64,000 nucleotides of DNA from NCBI GenBank assembly GCA_030180135.1, contig CM058237.1, positions 38,585,126-38,649,125 on the forward strand, given 5' to 3'. This DNA is from Orychophragmus violaceus. Its lineage: Eukaryota; Streptophyta; Magnoliopsida; Brassicales; Brassicaceae. The position numbers and the translations under genes are program-made. This document shows positions 1-7,699 of this stretch, one piece after another. The stretch's first letter is position 1, and every line of letters starts with the position of its first letter. Under the pieces are notes generated by a model, which saw only the letters and a list, made by a program, of their open reading frames with translations, was not told the DNA's origin and made no database searches.

Positions 1-342
1 ATTCATTAAAACTCCCTTTAGTTCTCATGGGCTTTTGGGCCCAATTCTCAGTTCTGATTAAATCCCATGGATTTAATCAGGCCCTTTATTCTCTCTAAGT
101 ACAGTAAATGCCTAGCACTTTTACCGTACTTCTGCTAAACCGTTCCTTCGTATTTTCCCGTTAGCTTAGGCGTGTGACCCATATGGGATCATATAATAAA
201 GGCAATAAGTCCAAGACTTATAGATCATGAGCGGACTCTAGCAAGCCATCATGACCCCCAGTATTATATGACTTATGTCTGATCATTGACATACTCTTAC
301 TTTCTAGAGACAGTACCGAGATTACTGGACATAATTCCAACA
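1..342 (-). repeat. 3' LTR of element 1 (partial)
   Basis: This stretch matches 7131-7472 base for base over 342 positions by direct reading. It ends in CCAACA, the complement of the LTR start TGTTGG in the sense direction. A perfect 12-bp stem with a 3-base loop lies at 54-80. The remaining ~295 bp are beyond the left edge. Confidence 0.95.
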
Positions 343-353
343 ATCTCCCACTT
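343..353 (-). other. Polypurine tract of element 1
   Basis: On the minus strand this reads AAGTGGGAGAT and is followed at once by the LTR start TGTTGG. Position and composition are those of the plus-strand primer of an LTR retrotransposon. Confidence 0.8.
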
Positions 354-1192
354 GTACTGGAATCTCTGTATTCATAATCCTTTTGTCTCAATATCTTGAT
401 TAGTCATAAGGCAAGATTAGTGTCATCCTTATAAAGCCTAATCTCGTTCATCGGACTCTGATTTGATACTGACAATCCAAACGACTCGGGAAAGTCCGTT
501 TGAGCATGGCCATGCATTTTCCAGTATTCAAATCTCCGATTGGCCTAGAGATATTCACTCCATTTATATTGGAGGGACAAATCCCGTCTTGTTCCATCAC
601 TGTAAGCTACTCATTTCATAATACACCCAATCAAGGTCCTTATAACCATCGCTTAACGACAGCATTAGACAATGATCAAAGCGCATTAGTTCATGTGCAG
701 TCACATGCATGCGAACTCAGGTCTAAGGACTATACTCTATAGTCGTAGTAAGAATCTCTTATGACACAGATATAAATATCCTGAAGAGTTCTTATAATCG
801 GGTCTTGTCCGGTCGTATGTACCCTACATACACCTATGTACTGACTTTGATGCCGCGCATCTATGACACACTGAGACTTTGTCATAAGTCACATACCAAT
901 CTAGTCTCACACGGTTGTTGGTGTTCCAATTTCAACAACCTTCGACTAGGGACATGATGATATAGGCCATCTATCAAATATAGGGTCTCATGATCAAGCT
1001 AAATGACTTTGATAACTCAAGATCAAGTCACTTACTTCGATGACCTATAAAATGGTTCATATCATTTTGGAACGATTATTTCATCACAGTTAAAATAATC
1101 TTGAAATAATAATTTCATTAAACATAAGAAAATGTTTTACAAGAACATATCAATAACTAAATAAAGCCCTCAAACTCCCACTCAAATTTAGA
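354..1192 (-). other. Long 3' non-coding region of element 1
   Basis: About 840 bases separate the end of pol from the PPT. I see no supported gene; the 80-codon plus-strand frame at 500-742 has no recognisable features. A second PPT-like motif (minus strand GAGTGGGAGTTTG, 1171-1183) lies just after the pol stop. Element 2 has the same motif at 7672-7683 and the same downstream sequence, so this region is an inherited part of the lineage. Confidence 0.6.
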
Positions 1193-2308
1193 TTACATTT
1201 CAATGTCTCTAATGCCTACAGCTTCAGTCAGGAACTCGAGCTTAGGCCTTGGGAGTGGCTTTGTCAACGGATCAGCGACGTTATCATCTGTCTGAACTCG
1301 GCTGATCTTGACTTCCTTTCTATTAATGATGTCACGTATCAAGTGAAATCTTCTTAGAACATGCTTGGATTTCTGGTGTGATCTTGGTTCCTTTGCCTGA
1401 GCAATAGCACCATTGTTATCACAAAACAGTGCCAGAGGCTCAGCCGCATTTGGTATCACACCTAGTTCAATAATGAACTTTCGTATCCAAACAGCTTCCT
1501 TCGCAGCTTCTGAAGCGGCGATATATTCAGCTTCTGTAGTGGAATCAGCAACGGTGTCTTGCTTGGAGCTTCTCCAACTGATTGCACCGCCATTCAGACA
1601 AAAGATATAACCGGACTGTGACCGGAAATCATCTTGGTCTGTCTGGAAACTTGCGTCCGTGAATCCACTGACTTTAAGCACATCACTTCCACCGTATACC
1701 AAGAACTTGTCCTTAGTATGTCTTAGATACTTCAGGATATTCTTGACGGCAATCCAATGGTTTTCACCTGGATTTGACTGGTATCTACTCGTCATGCTCA
1801 ATGCATAAGCAACATCAGGACGAGTACAGATCATGGCATACATGATAGATCCTATTGCAGATGCATAAGGAATATTCTTCATGCGCTCAAGCTCAGCAGC
1901 CGTCGTAGGGCTCTGCTTCTTGCTTAGCGTTGTGCCATGTACCATTGGCGTGAAGCCCTTCTTGGAATCTTTCATGCTGAATCTTTGTAGGACTTTGTCA
2001 ATGTATGAATCTTGACACAAGCCTATCAGCCTTCTAGATCTATCCCGGTAGATCCTGATTCCAAGAACGTATGCGGCTTCACCCATGTCTTTCATGGAAA
2101 AACAACTTCCAAGCCAGTCCTTTACTGACTTCAGCATTGGAACGTCGTTTCCGAGAAGCAGTATGTCATCGACATACAGAATAAGAAATACTATCTTGCT
2201 CCCACTAGTTTTCTTATACACGCATTGTTCTTCTTCGTTTCTGATGAAGTCAAATTGCTTGATGGCTTCATCAAAACGAAGATTCCAGCTCCTCGATGCT
2301 TGCTTCAA
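1193..2308 (-). CDS. copia pol, C-terminal part: reverse transcriptase palm to RNase H (split by frameshift)
   Basis: This 371-codon frame is the downstream half of the element 1 polyprotein. It holds the reverse transcriptase active-site motif YVDD at residues 45-48 (context LILYVDD), the connection region (IGSIMYAM, 152-159; TRPDVAYAL, 162-170) and a copia RNase H. RNase H motifs are FTDAS (216-220, Asp218), STTEAEY (256-262, Glu259), FCDNNGA (295-301, Asp297) and a terminal VADPLTKPLP. The listed start is a TTG inside the conserved SIYGLKQAS motif, not a real initiation codon; coding similarity begins near 2320. It is out of frame with the 954-codon frame that it overlaps. In the intact family it would be made only as part of the polyprotein. 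Function needs the missing first half of the palm, so no active enzyme is expected here. Confidence 0.92.
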   Translation of the reverse strand: MKQASRSWNLRFDEAIKQFDFIRNEEEQCVYKKTSGSKIVFLILYVDDILLLGNDVPMLKSVKDWLGSCFSMKDMGEAAYVLGIRIYRDRSRRLIGLCQDSYIDKVLQRFSMKDSKKGFTPMVHGTTLSKKQSPTTAAELERMKNIPYASAIGSIMYAMICTRPDVAYALSMTSRYQSNPGENHWIAVKNILKYLRHTKDKFLVYGGSDVLKVSGFTDASFQTDQDDFRSQSGYIFCLNGGAISWRSSKQDTVADSTTEAEYIAASEAAKEAVWIRKFIIELGVIPNAAEPLALFCDNNGAIAQAKEPRSHQKSKHVLRRFHLIRDIINRKEVKISRVQTDDNVADPLTKPLPRPKLEFLTEAVGIRDIEM

Positions 2309-5169
2309 TCCATAAATGGATTATGAAGCTTGCATACTTTCCCAGCATTCTTTGGATCTATGTAACCGTCAGGTTGTGTCATATACACATCCTCTTCCAG
2401 AATTCCATTCAGGAAGGCGGTTTTCACGTCCATCTGCCAAATTTCATAATCATGAAAAGCTGCAGTTGCTAGTAGAATCCGAATAGATTTCATCATTGCC
2501 ACTGGGGAATAGGTTTCATCGTAATCCACACCGTGAACTTGTCTGAAACCTTTTGCCACCAACCTGGCTTTATAAATCTGGACATTTCCATCCACGTCAA
2601 TCTTCTTCTTGAAGATCCATTTGCACTCGATGGCTTTTACACCAGCGGGTAAGTCAACCAACGAGAACACTTGGTTGACCGACATGGAGTCCATTTCGGA
2701 ATCTGTGGCCTTACGCCACTTAGAGGAATCTGGGCCCATCATAGCTTGATTGAAATTCGATGGTTCATCACCATCAATGATCAGAAGATCATGACAGTTA
2801 GTCACGAGGAATCCTTGATATCTCTCGGGTTCGTGACGGATGCTCCCGGATCTTCGAACTTCAGGTACTACAGGTTCAGGCTCTACAATTTCTTGTAGGT
2901 CCTCCTGCTGCTCTTCCTCATTAGGTTGAGCAGTATCCTGTTCATCTTGAATTTCTTCAAGCAGTACCTTACTCCCACTGTCTTTCTTAGAGAGAAACTC
3001 CCTCTCAAGAAAGTTACAATCCCGGGCAACAAAAATCTTGTTCTCGGAACGCAGGTAGAAGTAATAAGCCTTGGTTTCCTTCGGATAACCAATGAAGTAG
3101 CATTTATCAGACTTTGGTGTAAGCTTGTCTGAGATTAATCTCTTGACATAGGCTTCACAACCCCAAATTCTAAGATAAGACAGCACTGGAGCCACTCCAG
3201 TCCATAATTCATATGGTGTCTTTGCTACTGCTTTCGATGGCGCTCTATTTAGAGTGAACACTGCTGTTAGCAGAGCATATCCCCAAAGGGATATTGGAAG
3301 GTCTGTGTGACTCATCATAGATCGAACCATATCCAATAAGGTCCGATTTCTCCTCTCAGACACACCATTCCATTGAGGTGTTCCAGGAGGAGTGAGTTGG
3401 GACACGATCCCACACTCTCTTAGATGATCACTGAATTCTTGGCTTAAGTATTCTCCTCCTCGGTCGGACCGAAGAGCCTTAATGCTTTTGCCAAGTTGGT
3501 TCTGTACTTCATTTTGGAATTCTCTGAACTTCTCAAAAGATTCAGACTTATGTTTCATTAAATAAACATATCCATACCTACTGAAATCATCAGTGAAGGT
3601 AATGAAGTACTGATAGTTTCCTCTTGCATTTGTGGACATTGGGCCACACACATCAGTGTGTATCAGGCCCAATAAGTCACTGGCCCTCTCGTTAGGTTTA
3701 TTAAAGGGGGCCCGTGTCATTTTGCCCATCATGCAGGATTCGCATTTCTCACATGACTCAAAGTCAAATGAGCCAAGAAGTCCATTCGAATGGAGCCTCT
3801 TGATGCGTTTCTCGCTGATGTGCCCTAAACGACAATGCCATAGAAACGTTCGGTTCTCCTCATTTGGTTTGAACCGTTTGATATCAATGTTATAAATTGG
3901 CGCGGATTGATCAAGTATGTAAAGCCCATTCGTAAGAGGGGCACAACCATAGAACAAATTGTTGCGATTGAAGGAACATAATTTATTCTTAACTGAAAAA
4001 TCATAACCTTCCAAATCCAACAAAGAAATTGAAATAATATTTCTGCTTATCGCAGGTACAAAATAACAATTATTGAGTTCTAAAATCAATCCCGAAGGTA
4101 AAGACAACAAGTATGTGCCTACAGCTAGTGCAGGAACTTTCGCTCCATTCCCAACTCGTAGCTCCACTTGTCCTTGCTTCAGCCTCCTACTGTTGCTGAG
4201 TGCCTGCATATTAGTACAAATATGAGCCCCACAACCAGTATCCATAACCCATGAGGTATTATCAGAAGTAGTTGTATTAACTTCTATAACAAAAATACCT
4301 GATGAAGAAGTCTCGAGAGTCTTCTTCTTCAATTCCTTTAGACCTTCTTGGAATTTCTTACATTCTCTCCTCCAATGCCCTGGTTCTTTACAGAACCTGC
4401 AGATGTCAGTAGGCCCAGCCTTAGACTTGGGCTTGGGCTTTGGCGTGTCCTTGTCCGAGACTTGGACAGCCTTAGCCTTTCCCTTATCCTTAGCAGAGGA
4501 TTTCTTAAAGCCCTTGCCCTTCTGTACCATAAGCACATTGGGGTCCTTGGCGGTTTTCCTCAAGTTGGGCTCTGCAGTCTTGAGCATTCCGTGAAGCTCA
4601 GGCAATGTCTTACTCAAGCCATGCATATTAAAGTTCAGAATGAACTGATCATAGCTTGCAGGTAAAGACTGCAGAACGATGTCGCAGGCAAGTTCCTGGC
4701 TGATAGGGCAGTCGAGTTTCTGAAGATGATCGAGATAACCCATCATCTTCAAGACATGAGGACTCACTGCCGCATTAGCAGCCAACTTACAGTCTAAGAG
4801 GTTCTTAACTGTCTGAAACCTCTCAGTCCTTGCTTGCTCCTGAAAAAGCGATTTCAGGCTTGCCATTATCTCGATGGGTGACAACACACTCTCGAACTGC
4901 ATTTGCAGCTCAGCAGTCATTGTCGCCAACATCAGGCAATAGACATCATTTTCATCTGACGAATGCTTTTCCCAAGCATTATGCAGAGTCCTGGCGGCAT
5001 TGTTAGGAGGCCTCTCGGGGAGGGGATCACGAAGGACATAATCCTTCTTCTCCTGCTTGAGGACCAGCCTCAAGTTCCTTGACCACGTCAGGAAGTTCGT
5101 TCCAGTCAGCTTCTCCTTCTCGAGAACAGACCGGATTGAGAATGTGTTTTGAGTGCTTGTAGTAGTCAT
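2305..5169 (-). CDS. copia gag-protease-integrase and N-terminal reverse transcriptase polyprotein (frameshifted end)
   Basis: This 954-codon frame starts with ATG at 5169. Gag (about 1-290) holds the family motif GTNFLTWSRNLRLVL (23-37) and a CX2CX4HX4C zinc knuckle (Cys257, Cys260, His265, Cys270) that would bind element RNA. The aspartic protease motif is DTG at 310-312. Integrase has an HHCC zinc site (His445, His450, Cys476, Cys479) and a DDE triad at Asp506, Asp569 and Glu605. Reverse transcriptase begins near 815 with KWIFKKK (850-856) and the first catalytic Asp914 in QMDVKTAFLNG. The frame leaves the family sequence after VCKLH (945-949) and stops five codons later, while the conserved SIYGLKQ sequence continues in another frame. 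A net one-base loss (or two-base gain) close to 2321 explains this. All domains before it appear complete. Confidence 0.95.
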   Translation of the reverse strand: MTTTSTQNTFSIRSVLEKEKLTGTNFLTWSRNLRLVLKQEKKDYVLRDPLPERPPNNAARTLHNAWEKHSSDENDVYCLMLATMTAELQMQFESVLSPIEIMASLKSLFQEQARTERFQTVKNLLDCKLAANAAVSPHVLKMMGYLDHLQKLDCPISQELACDIVLQSLPASYDQFILNFNMHGLSKTLPELHGMLKTAEPNLRKTAKDPNVLMVQKGKGFKKSSAKDKGKAKAVQVSDKDTPKPKPKSKAGPTDICRFCKEPGHWRRECKKFQEGLKELKKKTLETSSSGIFVIEVNTTTSDNTSWVMDTGCGAHICTNMQALSNSRRLKQGQVELRVGNGAKVPALAVGTYLLSLPSGLILELNNCYFVPAISRNIISISLLDLEGYDFSVKNKLCSFNRNNLFYGCAPLTNGLYILDQSAPIYNIDIKRFKPNEENRTFLWHCRLGHISEKRIKRLHSNGLLGSFDFESCEKCESCMMGKMTRAPFNKPNERASDLLGLIHTDVCGPMSTNARGNYQYFITFTDDFSRYGYVYLMKHKSESFEKFREFQNEVQNQLGKSIKALRSDRGGEYLSQEFSDHLRECGIVSQLTPPGTPQWNGVSERRNRTLLDMVRSMMSHTDLPISLWGYALLTAVFTLNRAPSKAVAKTPYELWTGVAPVLSYLRIWGCEAYVKRLISDKLTPKSDKCYFIGYPKETKAYYFYLRSENKIFVARDCNFLEREFLSKKDSGSKVLLEEIQDEQDTAQPNEEEQQEDLQEIVEPEPVVPEVRRSGSIRHEPERYQGFLVTNCHDLLIIDGDEPSNFNQAMMGPDSSKWRKATDSEMDSMSVNQVFSLVDLPAGVKAIECKWIFKKKIDVDGNVQIYKARLVAKGFRQVHGVDYDETYSPVAMMKSIRILLATAAFHDYEIWQMDVKTAFLNGILEEDVYMTQPDGYIDPKNAGKVCKLHNPFMD

Positions 5170-5438
5170 AGCTGAAATATAAGATAAAAAGGTTATTAGT
5201 TAATATGTTCAATATGATTAATCTTGTATTATACTTAATATGATTAATCACGCATTATATTCAATAACATAAGTTACCCTCAATAGAATATAATGATTCC
5301 AAGATCCACATATAACTAAGATCGAAGTGGGCCACTGGCCATCACCCAACCTTAGCTTATATCGGTAAGCCCTATGTCGGCTAATTATATCCGTGATATA
5401 ACTCTTGGTTGTGAATATGGGCCCGAGGCCCAATCCAC

Positions 5439-5542
5439 TCTGATGTCTCAAGGCCCGGGACTCCCGATGGCCCAGTCAAGAAAACCAGACTATACAGTCA
5501 TGTAATCATTAATGTCTGGGACTCCCAATGACATTTATGAAT
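5439..5542 (-). promoter_or_regulatory. Conserved leader hairpin pair, element 1
   Basis: Two 11-base palindromes, CGGGACTCCCG (5456-5466) and TGGGACTCCCA (5517-5527), lie 61 bases apart. The second is enclosed by AATGTC (5511-5516) and GACATT (5530-5535); after one mismatch, four more pairs extend the stem. Elements 2 and 3 have stems at the same place with other sequences. Role is inferred: a packaging or dimerisation signal is one possibility. Confidence 0.55.
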
Positions 5543-5690
5543 CACAAACCGTCTTATCCACGCAAAAGTAGACACCCTCACACTGTAAGGCCATGAATAC
5601 AATTGAATGGGCTTCGACAGCTGACATAGACTGGACAAGACATCCAACGCTTGATATTATTTGAGGTTTGTAGGTTTATTAAAAATTCAT

Positions 5691-5717
5691 CCCAAAATAG
5701 AAGATTACTATTTTGGG
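5691..5717 (-). other. Perfect 10-bp hairpin in leader, element 1
   Basis: CCCAAAATAG and CTATTTTGGG flank a 7-base loop. The same 27 bases recur exactly at 11624-11650 in element 2, although the surrounding leader has diverged. Confidence 0.6.
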
Positions 5718-6289
5718 AAACTTTCCTTTTTGGGAAACCTACTAATTTTGGAAACTTTCTAAAAATAGAAACTTTTAATTATAGAAATTTCCTAAAATCC
5801 AAAACATGCAAATCTAGAAACTTCTAATTTAAGAAACTTTCTAATTTCAAAATTTTGGAAACTTATTAATTTAAAATCGATTTTATAATTTTTATAAAAA
5901 TAAATTTTAAATTAATTCTGAAGAAAAGACTCAAATAATTGGCCCAATTGTTTTAACTTCTTGGCCCGAGGCCCAAGAATTGGTTCATGTCCAAGACATA
6001 ACCCAATTGTCCAATTAAATGACATAACCGGTTTGGTTCATTAAAATTGGTCTTAACCAAAATTAATTACTACGATGACCACAATTGTCAACCGGTTATT
6101 TACTAAACCGGATTTTCTCAATTTATTTGGTCCAACCAAATCAAATTAGAAAATCACTGGTTTAGGCACAAAATCCAATTTTTTCGACTTTGGATTTCTA
6201 ATCCCGGTTTAACCAGAACTTAATAAATTTATTAAGTCTGTTTATTAAACCGTGACGATTTGATTTTAATCAAGTTTTATAAACCGAAC

Positions 6290-6680
6290 CATTAACCGAA
6301 CCGAACCGATTTTACAATCGAACCGACCACGATCATCAGCCGAAGCTTCACGCACGGACGAGAGCGGGACGGGACGGGCCTGGGCTGAGAGACGCGGGAT
6401 CCATGCGATCGTTCGATCCATGCGATGACGGTCGATCTCTCGCAACCAAGCCGATCGGGACGGGACGGGACGATGGTCGGGTCGATCGTTCGGGACGTCC
6501 GCGAGCAAGACACGATCCGGACGGCCGAGAGCCTCACGCGATCGGGACAGCAGCTGGACGATAGCGGGACGATCGGGACGATACGCGAGACCACGCGACT
6601 CGATCCATCGATCGGTCCGTGCATCTCACGATCCGGACGTGCGGCTCGACCACACTCTGACGCATACCGATTCATATAGA
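6290..6680. other. CpG-rich block in element 1 leader
   Basis: This stretch is dense in CGATC, CGGGACG and ACGCGA motifs, with several short runs of GGGAC repeats, while both sides are strongly AT-rich. The frames of 84 and 127 codons here look like products of the GC-rich composition; their proteins are arginine- and serine-rich without domains. I see no counterpart in elements 2 or 3. Confidence 0.6.
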
Positions 6681-6820
6681 TCGGATCATGCGATTTCTTG
6701 TTTGTTTAGGTTCTAATTCTTTGTTTCTTAAGTGTTTTTCTCTTATCAGTAGATTGATTCAAAAACACCTCTTTAAACAATCCTAAACATGATTCTAAAC
6801 AAGAAAAACCACAGAACCAA

Positions 6821-6834
6821 TGGCTCTGATACCA
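6821..6834 (-). other. Primer-binding site of element 1
   Basis: The minus strand reads TGGTATCAGAGCCA, complementary to the 3' end of plant initiator tRNA-Met, one base inside the 5' LTR. Confidence 0.93.
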
Positions 6835-6835
6835 C

Positions 6836-7472
6836 TGTAGGATCGTTTAGTGTCTCCTGATTCAATTCTCAGATTGATTCATCCTACTAAACATGCAGAT
6901 CTAGGTTCTCTTGAATAGAAACTTAATAGATCTCACCTGTTACCTTTTTGTGCAGCGGAAAGAGGAGGCACGGGTCAGAGATCAGCAGAACCACCAAGGG
7001 ATGGATCCTCCAAAGGCTCACACACGCACACCGGGAAATTGGCTGCTAGACCAGCTGAGAGAGGAGGCGCAGAGAGAGAGGAGGGAGGCGCAGAGTCTGA
7101 GAAAAATTAGAGAGCTTTAGGTCAAGTTTTATTCATTAAAACTCCCTTTAGTTCTCATGGGCTTTTGGGCCCAATTCTCAGTTCTGATTAAATCCCATGG
7201 ATTTAATCAGGCCCTTTATTCTCTCTAAGTACAGTAAATGCCTAGCACTTTTACCGTACTTCTGCTAAACCGTTCCTTCGTATTTTCCCGTTAGCTTAGG
7301 CGTGTGACCCATATGGGATCATATAATAAAGGCAATAAGTCCAAGACTTATAGATCATGAGCGGACTCTAGCAAGCCATCATGACCCCCAGTATTATATG
7401 ACTTATGTCTGATCATTGACATACTCTTACTTTCTAGAGACAGTACCGAGATTACTGGACATAATTCCAACA
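6836..7472 (-). repeat. 5' LTR of element 1
   Basis: 637 bp from TGTAGGA to TCCAACA on the plus strand. It carries the element promoter; in sense the U3 part starts at 7472. A perfect 12-bp hairpin lies at 7184-7210, and a possible polyadenylation signal AATAAA (minus strand, 7128-7133) lies downstream of it. The frame of 69 codons at 6911-7120 runs antisense and is not supported as a gene. Confidence 0.92.
7184..7210 (-). promoter_or_regulatory. Perfect LTR hairpin, element 1
   Basis: CTGATTAAATCC and GGATTTAATCAG flank the loop CAT. Its copy in the other LTR is 54-80. Element 2 has an unrelated perfect stem at the matching place (13042-13066), just before the shared ACAGTAAATGCC motif. Confidence 0.5.
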
Positions 7473-7699
7473 TGATTTATGTCATTTCGTTAAATATGGG
7501 GTTTCAGGATCAAGTCTACTCATGTACTTCGATGACCCATATATAATGACATGAATCATTTTGGAACGATTATTTATATCACAGTTAAAATAATCCAGAA
7601 ATCATAGATTTCATAAACATAAAATATTATGTTTACATGAACCTTTCAAAACAACTAAATAAAGCCCTTTACAAACTCCCACTGAAATTAAGACTACAT
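7473..7699 (-). other. 3' non-coding remnant of element 2
   Basis: This aligns with about 960-1200 of element 1, including the motif TTTTGGAACGATTATTT and the PPT-like CAAACTCCCACT (7672-7683). No coding content. Confidence 0.6.

Larger units (their letters stand above)
5170..6820 (-). other. 5' leader of element 1
   Basis: About 1.65 kb lies between the PBS and gag with no supported gene. In sense order it holds a CpG-rich block (6290-6680), an AT-rich stretch with repeated GAAACTTTCT-like motifs on the plus strand (5717-5880), a perfect 10-bp hairpin (5691-5717) and a hairpin pair (5439-5542) shared with elements 2 and 3. Gag-proximal leader sequence is where packaging and dimerisation signals of LTR retroelements commonly lie. 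Confidence 0.7.
1..7472 (-). mobile_element. Element 1: young Ty1/copia LTR retrotransposon, 3' end cut by window
   Basis: Read on the minus strand the order is 5' LTR, PBS, leader, gag, protease, integrase, reverse transcriptase, RNase H, 3' non-coding region, PPT, 3' LTR. Integrase before reverse transcriptase is the Ty1/copia order. The right LTR is 637 bp, and 342 bp of the left LTR are visible with no difference from it, so insertion was recent. If the left LTR is full length, the element is about 7.77 kb and begins about 295 bp outside the window. It interrupts the 3' non-coding region of element 2, whose sequence resumes at 7473. The predicted 5-bp target duplication is TGATT at 7473-7477; its partner is outside the window. 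One reading-frame break in reverse transcriptase makes this copy non-autonomous unless it is a sequencing error. Confidence 0.93.

Noticed and set aside
500..742. 80-codon plus-strand frame
   Set aside because: Lies antisense in the 3' non-coding region of element 1 and has no recognisable features.
2085..4665. Several plus-strand frames of 63-105 codons opposite gag-pol
   Set aside because: Antisense shadows of the polyprotein frame.
6292..6679. Overlapping 84- and 127-codon frames in the CpG-rich leader block
   Set aside because: GC-rich sequence has few stops; the products are low-complexity Arg/Ser/Asp-rich, and they lie in the leader of a retrotransposon.
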